Below are positions 11,390-23,100 of a stretch of 64,000 nucleotides of DNA, piece after piece (the first letter of the stretch is position 1; every line of letters starts with the position of its first letter). Under the pieces are notes generated by a model. That model worked only from the letters and a program-made list of their open reading frames with translations. It was not told the origin of the DNA and ran no database searches. The DNA comes from Nelumbo lutea (taxonomy: Eukaryota > Streptophyta > Magnoliopsida > Proteales > Nelumbonaceae): NCBI GenBank assembly GCA_022828595.1, contig JAKGHH010000008.1, positions 6,809,728-6,873,727 on the forward strand, written 5' to 3'. The translations under genes were made by a program, and so were the position numbers.

Positions 11390-14300
11390 TTAGGTGGCCT
11401 TATAAGCATACATGTAGGCACGTAGTTTTCTTACTTCTTCAGATGACTCACTGAGTAGATGGTCCACATATAGGCATATTATAGCACCACTGCAATCTCA
11501 ACAATACGGAAAAAGGATGAGTCTAACAACACACACAAACGGGGAGATGGGTGCATATATAGATGGATACATGGATATGATATTTGATACCTCAGAGGCC
11601 CAAAAGGGAGCCATATAATATCCCATCGGAATTTTGGCATCCTATCATACATTTGATATTAATGTTAATAAAATTACATAAACAGAAAAGTAAAATAAGA
11701 ACTGAATATAGGAGCCTAGAATAACAAAGCATCCAAATGGATAAATGTACAGGTTGTATTACTCCAAACTATATACACATGAAAACAAACAAGGGGATTT
11801 AGTTTTACACATGAAAATAAACACGGTTCATTGAACAGGGTTTGTGTACTTCTGGTTCCAGTTCTCAACTAGGCAAGTCAAATAACTAACCTAAAAAGAG
11901 CTATAAAACAAATGAATTGAGAAACAAACTGTAATAAATACATAAATTAATAGAGGTTGATAACAGGCTTCACCGATTATTATGAAATTCATTAAATACT
12001 CCGTACTTTTCCTGAAGCAGATATTTTTTTTCTTTTGGTTTGGCAATGGTTAAATAGATAAGTAGAGGAAAGATTCTACTTGATTTACCTCAGCATGTAA
12101 TATAACCAGAACACTGTTAGTAAAATGCCACCATAGCAGGAATACCAAATCCATTGTCGATGAGATTCTGAACATTGAAGTAGCCCCATAATTGCCATCA
12201 AACAGGATAAAACAGCTACCCAGTCTGCAAGATATTTAAATACATTGCACTTTATTCATTAGTGGATTCTACATGCTTTGGATGCAGACAGAACAAAAGA
12301 CAACCTGTTCTTAAGTTTTTTTTTATCCATCACACTGTTCATCTCGTAGACCAATGATTAACTATATTAACAAACAACAATCAAATAAAAATAGCTTACC
12401 AGTTGCATGTGTGTGTGTGTGTGCGCGCATGAAATCTATTTATTTCAAAGCTATGACATGAATCAACAACACCAGAACTATTGAACAATGAGAACAAGTA
12501 AGGTGAAAAACCTGCAGAGATGACAACCCATGACTCAATCTCATCCATGAAGTAAGCATGATAGCGCTGTTCAATATAAAAAAAGGTAAGAAGCATGATA
12601 ATTAACTCTTGATGATAAAATAAGATATCCGTCATGGTTTCAGTAGAGGAACCCATAAACAGACAGCAAATAACAGCTCTCAGAAGGTCCATCAGTGGCC
12701 AACAGACAAAAAACCCAAGTGATTTCCTCCATGCACTGATAATGAGTAATGCCCGAAACATTCTACATAATATGATAAATAGCAGTCTATGTAAAAGTAA
12801 TTAGAAGGAAGCATTCATTCATCAGCATTAATATGTCATTATTTCCTTCCATCTGTCCTCAATTTGATGGGGCATTTCATCACGATGCCATATATTGCAA
12901 TTTGCAACATGAAAAGGTTACATGGGTTTTACAAGATTAAGAAATTTCATATGCCGGTGTAGTAAAGGGTTCCATTAAATTGCTGAAAAGCTATATGCCA
13001 GAAAGTGATCCTCCTTTAATTACCTACACATAGTACCGAATGAAGGTGATGAAGCAGAGGGCAGTCGATGGAAATTCTCCCATAACCTACATGCCATGCC
13101 ACTCTTTGAATCATTTGAAACCTAGATTCAAGGTAGAAATCTTTGTGCAGTTAAAGGCAGCTATTGATAGATGAATTGACAAGGACAAAAGCAGGAATAA
13201 CTTGTCAAAACAGAAATTGTGGAAAAGATAAAAGATAGGACAAAGGATACTCTATTTCAATAAAACAAGTATTCTTGTTCACATTGTCATGGCTCATGAA
13301 TCCGATAAAAGAATAAAGGTCAATCTCAGTGCAGAACTGGTCAAGCTTGAAGTAGTGTTGTCAAGTGAGCTGATTGAGCAACTTGATGTCACTTAACGAA
13401 TAATGGATATAGAAATAGATGCTCATTTTGAGTAGCATATAAGTTAGAGCCAGACTATGATACCAGAAGGCATAACATCTTAAAATAACTAAAAACTTAT
13501 AACTAATTAGCGTGTGCTTGGAACCGTGGGCGTTAATTGAATAAACACTGCCACATAGGCACCACTTCAGCATTCCCCCAAACGCATAGGGATTTGCAAA
13601 AGTAGATTTTGGTTTATATGCACGCCTACCCTTGGGGGAAGCTTCATTTTAGAGCTTCCCCCAACGGATAGGCATTTATTCACTGTTTTGCTGATGTGGT
13701 GTCTAATGGCGCTTAAGTGTCAATAAATAGTTTATCATTGCTTTTCTCGATTTTCCAAACAAATCAAGTACAAAACGTTTGTCAATAAACTTCCACAGTT
13801 CCAAATACATACTTAACAAGTATCATAAAATTGGCAACTAATCAGCAGATGGTATTCATCAAAATTTACGGGGGTTCTGATTGGTGAAAGTTCTTCGGTA
13901 TTACACCTGTCTGGCATCATAGATATTGCCCAAAAGTTATCGTGGATGCAAACGTAACTAACCACTCACTTTTTGTGCGACTCCTTTTTTCAAAGTCTAT
14001 TGCTCAACAAGGTTCTCATAAACCGTCTCTCAAGTAAAATTCTTCCAGTAATGCGAATCAAATGCTGACAGAAATGAAGGAATGGATTTCAAACGTTCAC
14101 AATTTCTGAAATTGAAAACACCATAAAGTAATAATTCTCACCAATTCCCATGGATATGAAGCTTGATGAAAGATAGATAACACAAGAAATGCTGCAAAGC
14201 AAAAGAGAAGGGCCGCGAATACACTCTACAAGAACAAATAAAACCTAACTCATTAACCATTAAACCATGAATGGGAGTCACATCTGAAAGAGCTTACATG

Positions 14301-14711
14301 AAAATTACCTACCTTCCAGAGAAAACTCTGTTTAGCTTGGCTCCTTTCTAAGGACCGAACCAGCTCCGCTTGTTCTGTAAATCAAGAGGGAAAAAATAAT
14401 AATAATAATCAATTTTTCTAACATTTAAAGAAGAAAATTGAAAATAAGAGGAGAATATTGGTAGTTGAAAATAATTAAGATACGTTAAACTCATGTGACA
14501 CATAAATCTGTGTCAAACGAGGAAAAGGAAAAGGACGGTGAAATTTCGAAGATAATAACGTGCAAATACAGGAGATTTAAGTTGAACTTGCAATCTTTTC
14601 GTCTCTACTTTCAGTCCATCAATTGAATAACAATTCAAGCACTAATAAATTCGTGATTGAAAGCAAATGAAATGAAGGAAGAAAAGACGAACGAAATCCT
14701 TAATTTGCTTC

Positions 14712-14746
<35 letters not shown>

Positions 14747-14927
14747 CTTCAGTGTCGATTTGATGGAAATCGTCGAGAGATGGGTCGTCACGAGTGGGGA
14801 GAGATAAATTATTATCGTCTTCATCCCTGCGAGAGTTCAATTTCATCCACTTTCTCGTCAGTTTCATCATACTCTCTCCCCGTGCAACACTTTCTTTCTC
14901 TATCTGTGAGCACTCCCGCCGGTTCAT
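11390..14927 (-). CDS. Conserved plant-type multi-pass membrane protein of unknown function, 7 exons
   Basis: Exons on the minus strand: 14927-14792 (3' end uncertain), 14374-14313, 14225-14142, 12566-12512, 12224-12089, 11641-11591 and 11489-11390. Every junction from exon 2 onward has GT-AG borders and preserves frame, which is strong evidence for a real gene. The product would be about 207 aa: a charged N-terminus, a short helix-like stretch (QAELVRSLERSQAKQS), then hydrophobic segments near residues 68-86, 114-130, 138-157 and 165-185, and a charged C-terminus ending in KAT. The pattern SADWVAVLSC...WIWYSCYGG...MPKFRWDIIWLPFG looks conserved, but I cannot name the family. The exon 1 donor is weak (CTC|GTGACG); it is the only in-phase GT before a stop. 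A (GA)15 tract just beyond may have damaged an older donor. Function and localisation are unknown. Confidence 0.82.
12408..12428. repeat. (GT)n/(GC)n microsatellite
   Basis: A short GT run passing into GC in an intron of the membrane-protein gene. Confidence 0.8.
13455..13922. repeat. MITE family D, copy 1, carrying a second hairpin element
   Basis: The left end CTATGATACCAGAAGG and the right end (reverse complement CTATGATGCCAGACAGG) form imperfect inverted termini. An internal piece (ATCAAAATTTACGGGGGTTCTGATTGG) matches the smaller copy at 18631-18782. The extra length is explained by another palindromic element at about 13535-13725. Both lie in intron 3 of the membrane-protein gene. Confidence 0.6.
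13535..13725. repeat. Palindromic element with a 12-bp perfect central stem
   Basis: TTGGGGGAAGCT at 13632-13643 pairs perfectly with AGCTTCCCCCAA at 13653-13664 across a 9-base loop. Outer arms also pair imperfectly (for example GGCACCACTTCAGCA with TGCTGATGTGGTGTC). Probably a MITE nested inside family D copy 1. Confidence 0.65.
14714..14744. repeat. (GA)15 microsatellite at the exon 1 border
   Basis: An uninterrupted GA run (CT on the coding strand) lies just beyond the proposed end of exon 1 of the membrane-protein gene. If translated it would give a Ser-Leu repeat and then a stop. Confidence 0.95.
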
Positions 14928-15252
14928 CACTCAAAAGAACTGTATGACGGGGCTTAAATCCTACCTGGGACTCAGGAGAGGTGACAAGACATTTAGATGT
15001 ATCTAATAACTTGCCACCTGTCCCTTGTCTTCTCTAATGGTTGGGAACTTAGGACTTGGGAGTTGGGATCAAGGCTGAGTTGTGTCCCACTTCACCGTTT
15101 TGAGTCAAGGATACCCATTTTAAGGCCTAAAAATTTACAATCATAGCATCTTTGTTTATCTTTCTAATAATTGAATGCAACGTAGAAAGCTATATCTAAT
15201 TTTTTTTCTTTTCCGGTAACGAGAAAGTTATATCTGAAGGGGTGTCAATCGG

Positions 15253-15807
15253 TAAGGGTGTCCATAAAAAACAGAAAAACTGAATCGAACCAACAAAACT
15301 GAACCGCAAAATGTGATATGGTTAATCGAATCGATTAATTTAGTTTCAGTTCGAGATTTTTTAAAACTTGAAGGATCGGTTTGGTTTTCGATTAACCTAC
15401 AAAAAAACCCACAGTTAATCGAATCGACCAGTATATATTTTTAATATACGTCATATATTTTTTATGTATTATATAAATATATACTTATTATGTATATAAA
15501 TATATACTTATATTATATTTATAATGATCTATTTATAAATATTATATATATATTATATATTTTTCAAATATTTATAATATATTATATATCATTTATTATT
15601 TGTTATATAATATTATACATATGATTGTATAATATATATTATAAATATAAAAAACCAAAGAACCGAACCGGTCCAGACATTGAATTGGACCGGTTAACCG
15701 GTGGTACCGATTCAGTTTCGATTTGGAGAATTAGAAAAATTGGTACCACCGGTTCAGTTTACAAAAAAAGTGACTTGGTTCGATTAACCGAACCGTGGAC
15801 ACCCCTA
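15253..15807. repeat. Foldback element with AGGGTGTCCA termini
   Basis: AAGGGTGTCCA at the left is mirrored by TGGACACCCCT at the right. Inside are AT-rich tracts and paired GGTTAATCGAATCGATTAA / AACCGAACCGGT segments. A related element with AGGGGTG termini lies at 41904-42371. No protein coding is seen. Confidence 0.6.
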
Positions 15808-15814
15808 TCGATTG

Positions 15815-16190
15815 GAATGGATTTGGTCCAATTCGATCCAATCCAATAAAAGTTCATTATAAATAGACCAGGTCCAATCCGGTCCAATTAATATTTTAGA
15901 TCATTTTAAACCGGTCCAATTCAATGTCTAACCATCCAATCCGTTCAAATTCATTTTGAATTAGATTTGTTTCAACCCAAACCTGATCTATTGATACCTA
16001 TATTCTTATATTATATCAAGGGACTAGATTTGGCTTAATCCAATATATTACGAACAGACCAGGTCCAGTCCAATCTAAAAAATATTTTGGACCAGATTGA
16101 TCCAATCCAATGTGTCTTATTGGTCCATCCAATCAATTTGAACTGAACGGGGTCCAATCCAAAAACCGGTCCACTGACACCCTTATATCT
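15815..16190. repeat. Diverged repeat rich in GGTCCAATCC motifs
   Basis: The sequence repeats variants of GGTCCAATCCAAT in both orientations. A similar stretch lies at 58490-58810. It ends with CCGGTCCACTGACACCC, matching the CAATTGACACCC end at 58795. Probably an old non-coding transposon family. Confidence 0.55.
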
Positions 16191-16593
16191 GATTAAAGAA
16201 AGGGGAATGGTTAGTTTTATAATTAAAAGAAGCATTTTATAGTGAAATTTGACAGTATAATTATTTTTACTTTTTAATAGCTTTACAAAATTCACATTTT
16301 CCTACCTGCTGCACTGCTCCATCCACCCACCCATATTCATGTCTTACGGTAAACAAATCAATGAATGAAACGGGGTCCAATCCAAAAACCGGTCCACTGA
16401 CACCCTTATATCTGATTAAAGAAAGGGGAATGGTTAGTTTTATGATTAAAAGAAGCATTTTATAGTGAAATTTGACAGTATAATTATTTTTACTTTTTAA
16501 TAGCTTTACAAAATTCACATTTTCCTACCTGCTGCACTGCTCCATCCACCCACCCATATTCATGTCTTACGGTAAACAAATCAATGAATGAAA
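16148..16593. repeat. Recent 223-bp tandem duplication
   Basis: Bases 16148-16370 and 16371-16593 are direct copies. I can find only one substitution by eye (TTTATAATTAAAAG versus TTTATGATTAAAAG). The unit starts CGGGGTCCAATCC and ends CAATGAATGAAA. Near identity implies a recent event. It lies about 0.5 kb downstream of the PHAX gene, with no coding sense. Confidence 0.95.
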
Positions 16594-17053
16594 AGCAAGC
16601 ATAAATGGCGATGCAATAAAACAAACATGGGCATTTCACCAAAGAACATGCCGGTTTCTAGAGCTACTTGACTAATTAAACATAGGCAGACGCCAGGCAA
16701 TAGCTTATTTCAAAGTTAAAAATGCTTCATGGATATTTCAGGCAGGTCTTCAAATCCTTAAATCTAAGAAATCAAGTTTAGGAAAAAAACTACAAAGCAA
16801 GTTGACGAGTAACTGGGTAAGCTTGTGCTTGGATCGAGTGGAAAGACTAAAAAATCATATTATTCCTTTTCTTTGTTACTTTTCATTATTTATTTGACAA
16901 AGTAAAAGAAGAGATAACTCATCACATCAGAAAGGGGAAATTTCTCTAAAATGAAACGTTCTCCAATAACTTGTCAAGTATTTCATCATCAGAACTCAAG
17001 ATCGGCACCTAAAAAGCCTCTTTACATTCTACTCTCTCCCTTGTTTCAGAAGA

Positions 17054-20000
17054 TCAAGTAAATTCATCTTTTGGATCCTCCTCAACGAGGTCCTCATAAG
17101 CGACAGGTATCCGTATTCTGTTCAGGACAGATGTCCGCCTCCCTTGAGCACCATTCCTTTCAGCTTCACTTTGTGTTTTAGTTGCAAGCGGCAAATCATC
17201 TGCAACATGGTCTGAAATCCCATCAGAAGATGCACATACAGATCTTTGAGAAGAGCCCTCCTTTTGCCCCAGCGGTTGTCTGATACCTTGTTTCCTTAAT
17301 TGCTTCTGCAATGGAGGTTCAAAATAAGATTTAGAAATTACAAGGTTATAATCCATAATTGGGAGAGAAGACGTAGAACCAAGGTCTAGGTAACCATGCA
17401 TATTGGATAATCAAAACCACTGTTTTTTAATGAACCAGAAATACCCTTTTCCTAGATGACATCAAGAACCAGCACTTGATACAGAATCCATTATAACATA
17501 CTGGGTATGTCTGAGGCAAGAATTGTTTGTGCTGTGAGATCAAAGAATATTTATATAAAGAGAATATTTATATTGTTTATGTTGTGAGATCAAAGAACAA
17601 AGAAAACAAACAAACAAACAAACAAAGACAGAGACAAAGACAAGTGATTAGAGACGGAAGAAAAGGAAAGGAAAGAAACAAATGAAGATGTAGAGCCCTG
17701 ATTTGACATAGATAGAGAAAGATGATGCTTTGTTTTGCTTAAAGCATTGAGAGAAGTAGAAATGCCTTATTCTAATGGACACCATGATGAAAGCCACTAG
17801 TTAAAACCCCACCACAACAAATGTATTTCCATTTCTATTATGGATCTCTAAGTTGAAATTTGGTGTGTTATAATACTTTTTTTCACCTTTATCTATACAA
17901 CACAATCTGGCTTAGTTGCACTGCACCTAAAATTTGTATACCTCCAATACAAAAACATCAAGACAAGGCATAAAGCAACCTGCAACCCCCAAAAAAATGC
18001 TTTATCGCCTAAGTGTTGCCTTGATAACTAAGCTATAGATTAAGATAGATTCCAACTTTACAATGAATTTATGACATCAATATCTATCTGCAAGAGAAGT
18101 AATAGAGGTGAATTTTTTTTGATAAATAAGTAATAGAGGTGGTTCTCACACCTCAAACTCCTTTCCTTTTGTCATTATCTCTTTGTAAGCCTTTGGTTCA
18201 CGTACTTTCAGAATGTTCCACAGTATACCACCACCTGTTCGAGGTCGCTTCCCATCAGCAGTCATCTGACCTCCGCAAGCCTGTATTGCTTTCACCTGTA
18301 ACTTCAAAATCTCAATGAAACAATCCCAACCCATGATGAAATTCCAGGAATGGATAAAATCATTGCCAGTCAAGTTGATGAAATTTCAGGAATAGATAAT
18401 ATAGTTGCCATTCTAGTTGTTGGTTAATGAAGATGACAACATATCTATATAATAAAGCCGATAGTTGCCCTGGGTTCCATGCATGTTATAAAAAGTTAAA
18501 TCCAAATACCATATATCATATATGGTTAATACTTACTTGCACACGTGCATAGAATGTGCCCTTTCACTAGTCCAACATTATGCTCACCATGCAAACCATG
18601 AGAATGTAGGTAATGATATTTAGGGTTTGACTATGACATCAGAAAGACATGATATCCAAAAAAATTGTGACCAATCAACCAGTATCATATGTGTTAACCA
18701 ATCAAGTGGAATCTATCAAAATTCATGGGTGGGTTTTGATTGGTCAAGACACTTCCGGTACTGTGCCTTTCCAGCATCATAGATTTTTCCTGATAATTTA
18801 ATGTCCGTTTGCAATCAGAATTCAACCCAAATCTGATACATGTCAAATGGATAAGATGCAATTCAAATCCTTATATTTTTTTTCTGAAAAGAGGTAACTT
18901 TCATTAATTAATCAAAGGGAGGGGGAATGTACATGAAGGATGTATAAAAAAACTAAAAAGAAACAAAAAATTCAAAGCACTTACACTGGTAAGGTATTTG
19001 CACTATACAAAACATTTCTGTCCATCCCTAGTTTTGAAAGAGAATCGGTCAAGGAGTTCATATCCCTTGTAATCATCTAAAAGAGCAACAACAAAGGTCA
19101 GAAGAATTCTCCCAGATCTCATTTAGCAAATGGGAAAATTTCCATGGACTCCCATCATGGCTATGGCTCACAATCACATTCCTTGTATCGCCTTCTACCA
19201 GCAAATGGGTAAGCATTAATGGATTTCAAATGGATTAAAATGAAAAGAATCAATGGATTTTCCCAGCCTCGGATCCAGAAGGCCCTCAGTGATGTGCCCC
19301 CCCAACTCCAGCAGGCCCTCTATGACCATCTGCAGCTGCCATCGAACTTGAGGAGAAAGTCACTAACATGTCTTGAGTTGAGGATGTTCTAAATCTGATG
19401 AGAAGATACTGAAGAATGCAATATCTTGAAGAGAATTTGGCTGATCAGATTTATTCCTAGGAAGAAAAGGGAGGAAACCGACCAAGAGGCTATAAACTGA
19501 ATCACTTTTCTTTTGAGGTCTTCCCAAGAAGAGAGAGATTCTCAAAAATCCTACTGTTTCTTTCCTCCCAAATGCACCACATGACCACTTGAGTGCTTAC
19601 TTCCAAAATACTTTCCCACATTGACCCAACTTAAATTTTGGCCAAAGAATGAACTCAGTTATATTTTCAAATCCAAATATTAACAAATCAAATTTGGATT
19701 TAGGTATATCCGATTCAATCCAATCCATTTGCAGCCCTAGTTTGACAATTATTACTTGGAAGATGATGGGAGCTGAAGAGAGATTTACTGGTAGTTATTT
19801 TTTGGAAAAACATAGGGAGCTGAAGGCCCTTTGTTTCATCATCATTACATCAAAGAAGCTAGATCCCTAGCATCCAGAGCAAACACCCTATTTTGATGAA
19901 TGAACAGCTGTTTGAGAATGACTGAAATGACTGAACTCAAAGACATTGCTTTGCCTTGCAGTGGATAAAATAAATAAACTATAAAATATTCAAGGGTATA

Positions 20001-20067
20001 GTAATCAACCCAACTTCAGTTTCATCTGTTAAGGAGTTCCTGACATCCTTAATAATTCATTCGCTGA

Positions 20068-20120
<53 letters not shown>

Positions 20121-23100
20121 CTGAACGAATTGCATTAGCTCATTGGCCTTCTTATGATTTAAAGTTTTTCTATCCTGTCCATCTCTTCATTGGAAGACTT
20201 GATAATGTTACTTTTAATCTTGCTCTTACCAATATTTTGAGTCATTTATCCATTAACTAAAAAAAATGATAGTTCATAAACAATCTTATCAAGTAAATGA
20301 TGATAGAACATGAATAAAACTATGCGAAAAATGTAGTTGCAGCACGTAAATAATGTTTCCTATGAGATATGTCGGATAACGCCCAAATTAAGCTCCCTCA
20401 AATACACTAAAATGGCTTCTCAGGCTACTCTCAACTGCCATTCTCTGAAAACATTTTTTTCCAGAACATTACAGGTTTAAGCCATTTCAGAACATATAAT
20501 AAGGTTGTTTGAGTTTCAATGCCTTCCATTAAAGAGGAAGCTGTCAAGAACAACCATTCTCATTTTGCAATCCACTTTAGTAAACCAAAAATATCTATTT
20601 AGACAACATATCTGTTTTATCAGAATTAGAAAACCTTTCCCTTTTCCTAAGAGAAGTTGGTTTGACTATGGGTAACTTTTTTTTGAGAGAGAAGATAACT
20701 GAATTCATTAAGATTCAGAAAAGGGGGGTGTACATGAGAGGATGTAGAAGCCTTTTAAGCACAACAAAAGCAAAGAGACTGCCCTCTAGGAAGGAAGCAT
20801 ATTGGAGCTATACAAAAAATCCCTTCCCAGCCCAGATTTAGCTACATTATCAACCACATAATTTAATTCTCTAGGAATCCATCTAAAACTGCAGTGTAAA
20901 TAAGAGGCAAACTCCCTAATTTCTAACAGATGGGATAGCTCCCACGGGTCTAGAATCTGTCCTGAAGCCCAGTTAATAATATTTCCCGAATCAACTTCCA
21001 CTGCAATGCAGCTGAGCTGTTGAGATTTGGCCATTCTGAGGCCTTCCAAGAGGGCCCTTGCCTCTGCATCAGAAGCATCTTCTGCCTTGGCTGGACCACT
21101 ATAGTCCCAAATCAAATCTCGATTTGCTATTCAAATCAGTCCTCCAATACCAACCTTTGATCTGTCCTTAGTGGCTCTCCTAAAACTGCCATCGAAGTTT
21201 AGAATAAATTCACAATCTTGTCTTGGGGTGATTTGAAGACAGGTTTGAGGGTGAAAAGGAGAGGTTGATAGTATAGCAGGCCAGTTACTAAGTTATTATG
21301 TATGTCATTCCGACTGATACCCTCGAAGATTTTTCTATTCACCTTCGAGCTGCTAATGTTAACCAGAATGCAATCTCGAAGAGCCTCCAAGGAGGAGTAA
21401 CTATCCTCAAATGGGACCGGATCTGCTCCTCACCATGGCACCTCACACCCAAGGTTCAAAATTTCAATACGTATTGGACTGTGATGATGCACGATCCAGT
21501 CGGTCTTAACTACCGGTAATCTTGCCTCTAATGGAGTCGAAGATGCCTGAAACAAGGAAGAAATCGGAGGTTTCTGGGGAGGAACCGATAGGAATACTCC
21601 GAAGCTCAAGTCAATGCTCTTGATAAGGCAAGGGAAAATAAAGAGATTTCAAGACCAGAAAGCACAAATATCACATACCTCTTTCTCTGGGGGAGGAAGG
21701 CCTTTTATAACCACCCGGTACACTCACTCCCAAATTTCTGCCAAGTCAGGTATAACCACCTCTGTGGAGGGGTAGGCATAACCGCCACTGTCCTTTCTGC
21801 CAGGGCCGTCTCTGCCACAACTGAGATGGCGGTGGCAGATGGCCGTTACGGCGTGATTGTCGTCTATCAGACCCATACCAGTTAGGCATGGTGCCCCAGA
21901 GTACGGATCTGTCAGATATGGCTTCACAGTCACGCGACCTGGAGCCGAGGTGCCGGAGTGGTGCGCGAGGTGAAGTCTTGAGTTCGGATGAGTAGGTCCT
22001 ACTGTCCCGTAGTGCTGGCATATGGTCTGAACTGGCCCGAGGTGGGCTAGTTTTGGCCTTGCCCTTTGCGGGCTTCGCTGTTAGCCTCGGGATCCTTTAG
22101 GGAGAGTTCGGGTTTCGCCTCCAGGAAGCGAGGATTCCTTTTGGGAAGCTCGAGCCTCTTCTTGGGGAGCTCGTGAGCTCGGGCCTCTCTTTGGGACAAT
22201 CGCGCTACGTCATCGTGCCGCGCTGGCGTTCCTGCCAAGTCATATTGTCTTCTTCCACGTGTCGCACAGCCAAGGGGTCGGGCCAAATCTACCTCCATCA
22301 ATTGCCCCCCACTCCCCATGCCTGGGGTCTTGACCCGGCATGGGGAGTTCACGGACTGACGGGTGGATTTGCTCTGTGGCGTGCTTAGTCCAGCTCAGAG
22401 ATTCCCCAATCTGACCCGCTTACGTTCTTGGCTCAACCAAGGTCAGTGCGGCTCGATCGAAGTCAGCCCGGGTCACGTATAGCTCATGTGCGGACGTCAA
22501 GCAATTTATCAACTATCGAACGTCAAAAATTCACGCTAAACTGATTTCACCTCGGGGCTTTTGTAGTCGGTTTTCCTAAGAGTCGTTGGATGGCTTTGAT
22601 CTCGTCCGTTGATGCACGGGTACAGCGGCTATAAATAGTGGGGTCCCTGGCCACTTTTCCTTTGCCAAATTTCAACGATCGTTCCTTGAACTCGCATCCA
22701 AGGTCCCCAGCTCGCGTCACTTTCCTTAGTTCGGTAGCGTTTCCCTTGGTGAGTCCCCTTAGCCTTTTCAATTTCCTTTCGCGATGTCTAGTTCAAGTAG
22801 TTCGGATAGCTTAGATAACCTCTTGGATGGAAAACGCGAGGAGTTCCAATGACAAGGGGAAGGGACTGAAAGGATAGGGGCAACTTTTACCTCGTCCGAG
22901 CTTGCTTCTTTACCTCAAAGCTCAGGCAGGAAGTGGGTGGTAGTTCGGCAACTTCGCCGGTGCCCGCTGCTGCTTGGAAGGCCCGGTATTGGCGCTGCTT
23001 GCCTCGGTGTTGCTGAGCTCAATGGGCCCGGACTGTTGGTGGTAGTCTGTGGCCAAGACGTCGAATTGGTTTTCTGCGAGCGGGAGCCCAAACTTAGAGT

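Noticed and set aside
14657..14947. Frames giving RERERERE or LSLSLSLS peptides
   Set aside because: They are translations of the (GA)n microsatellite and not proteins.
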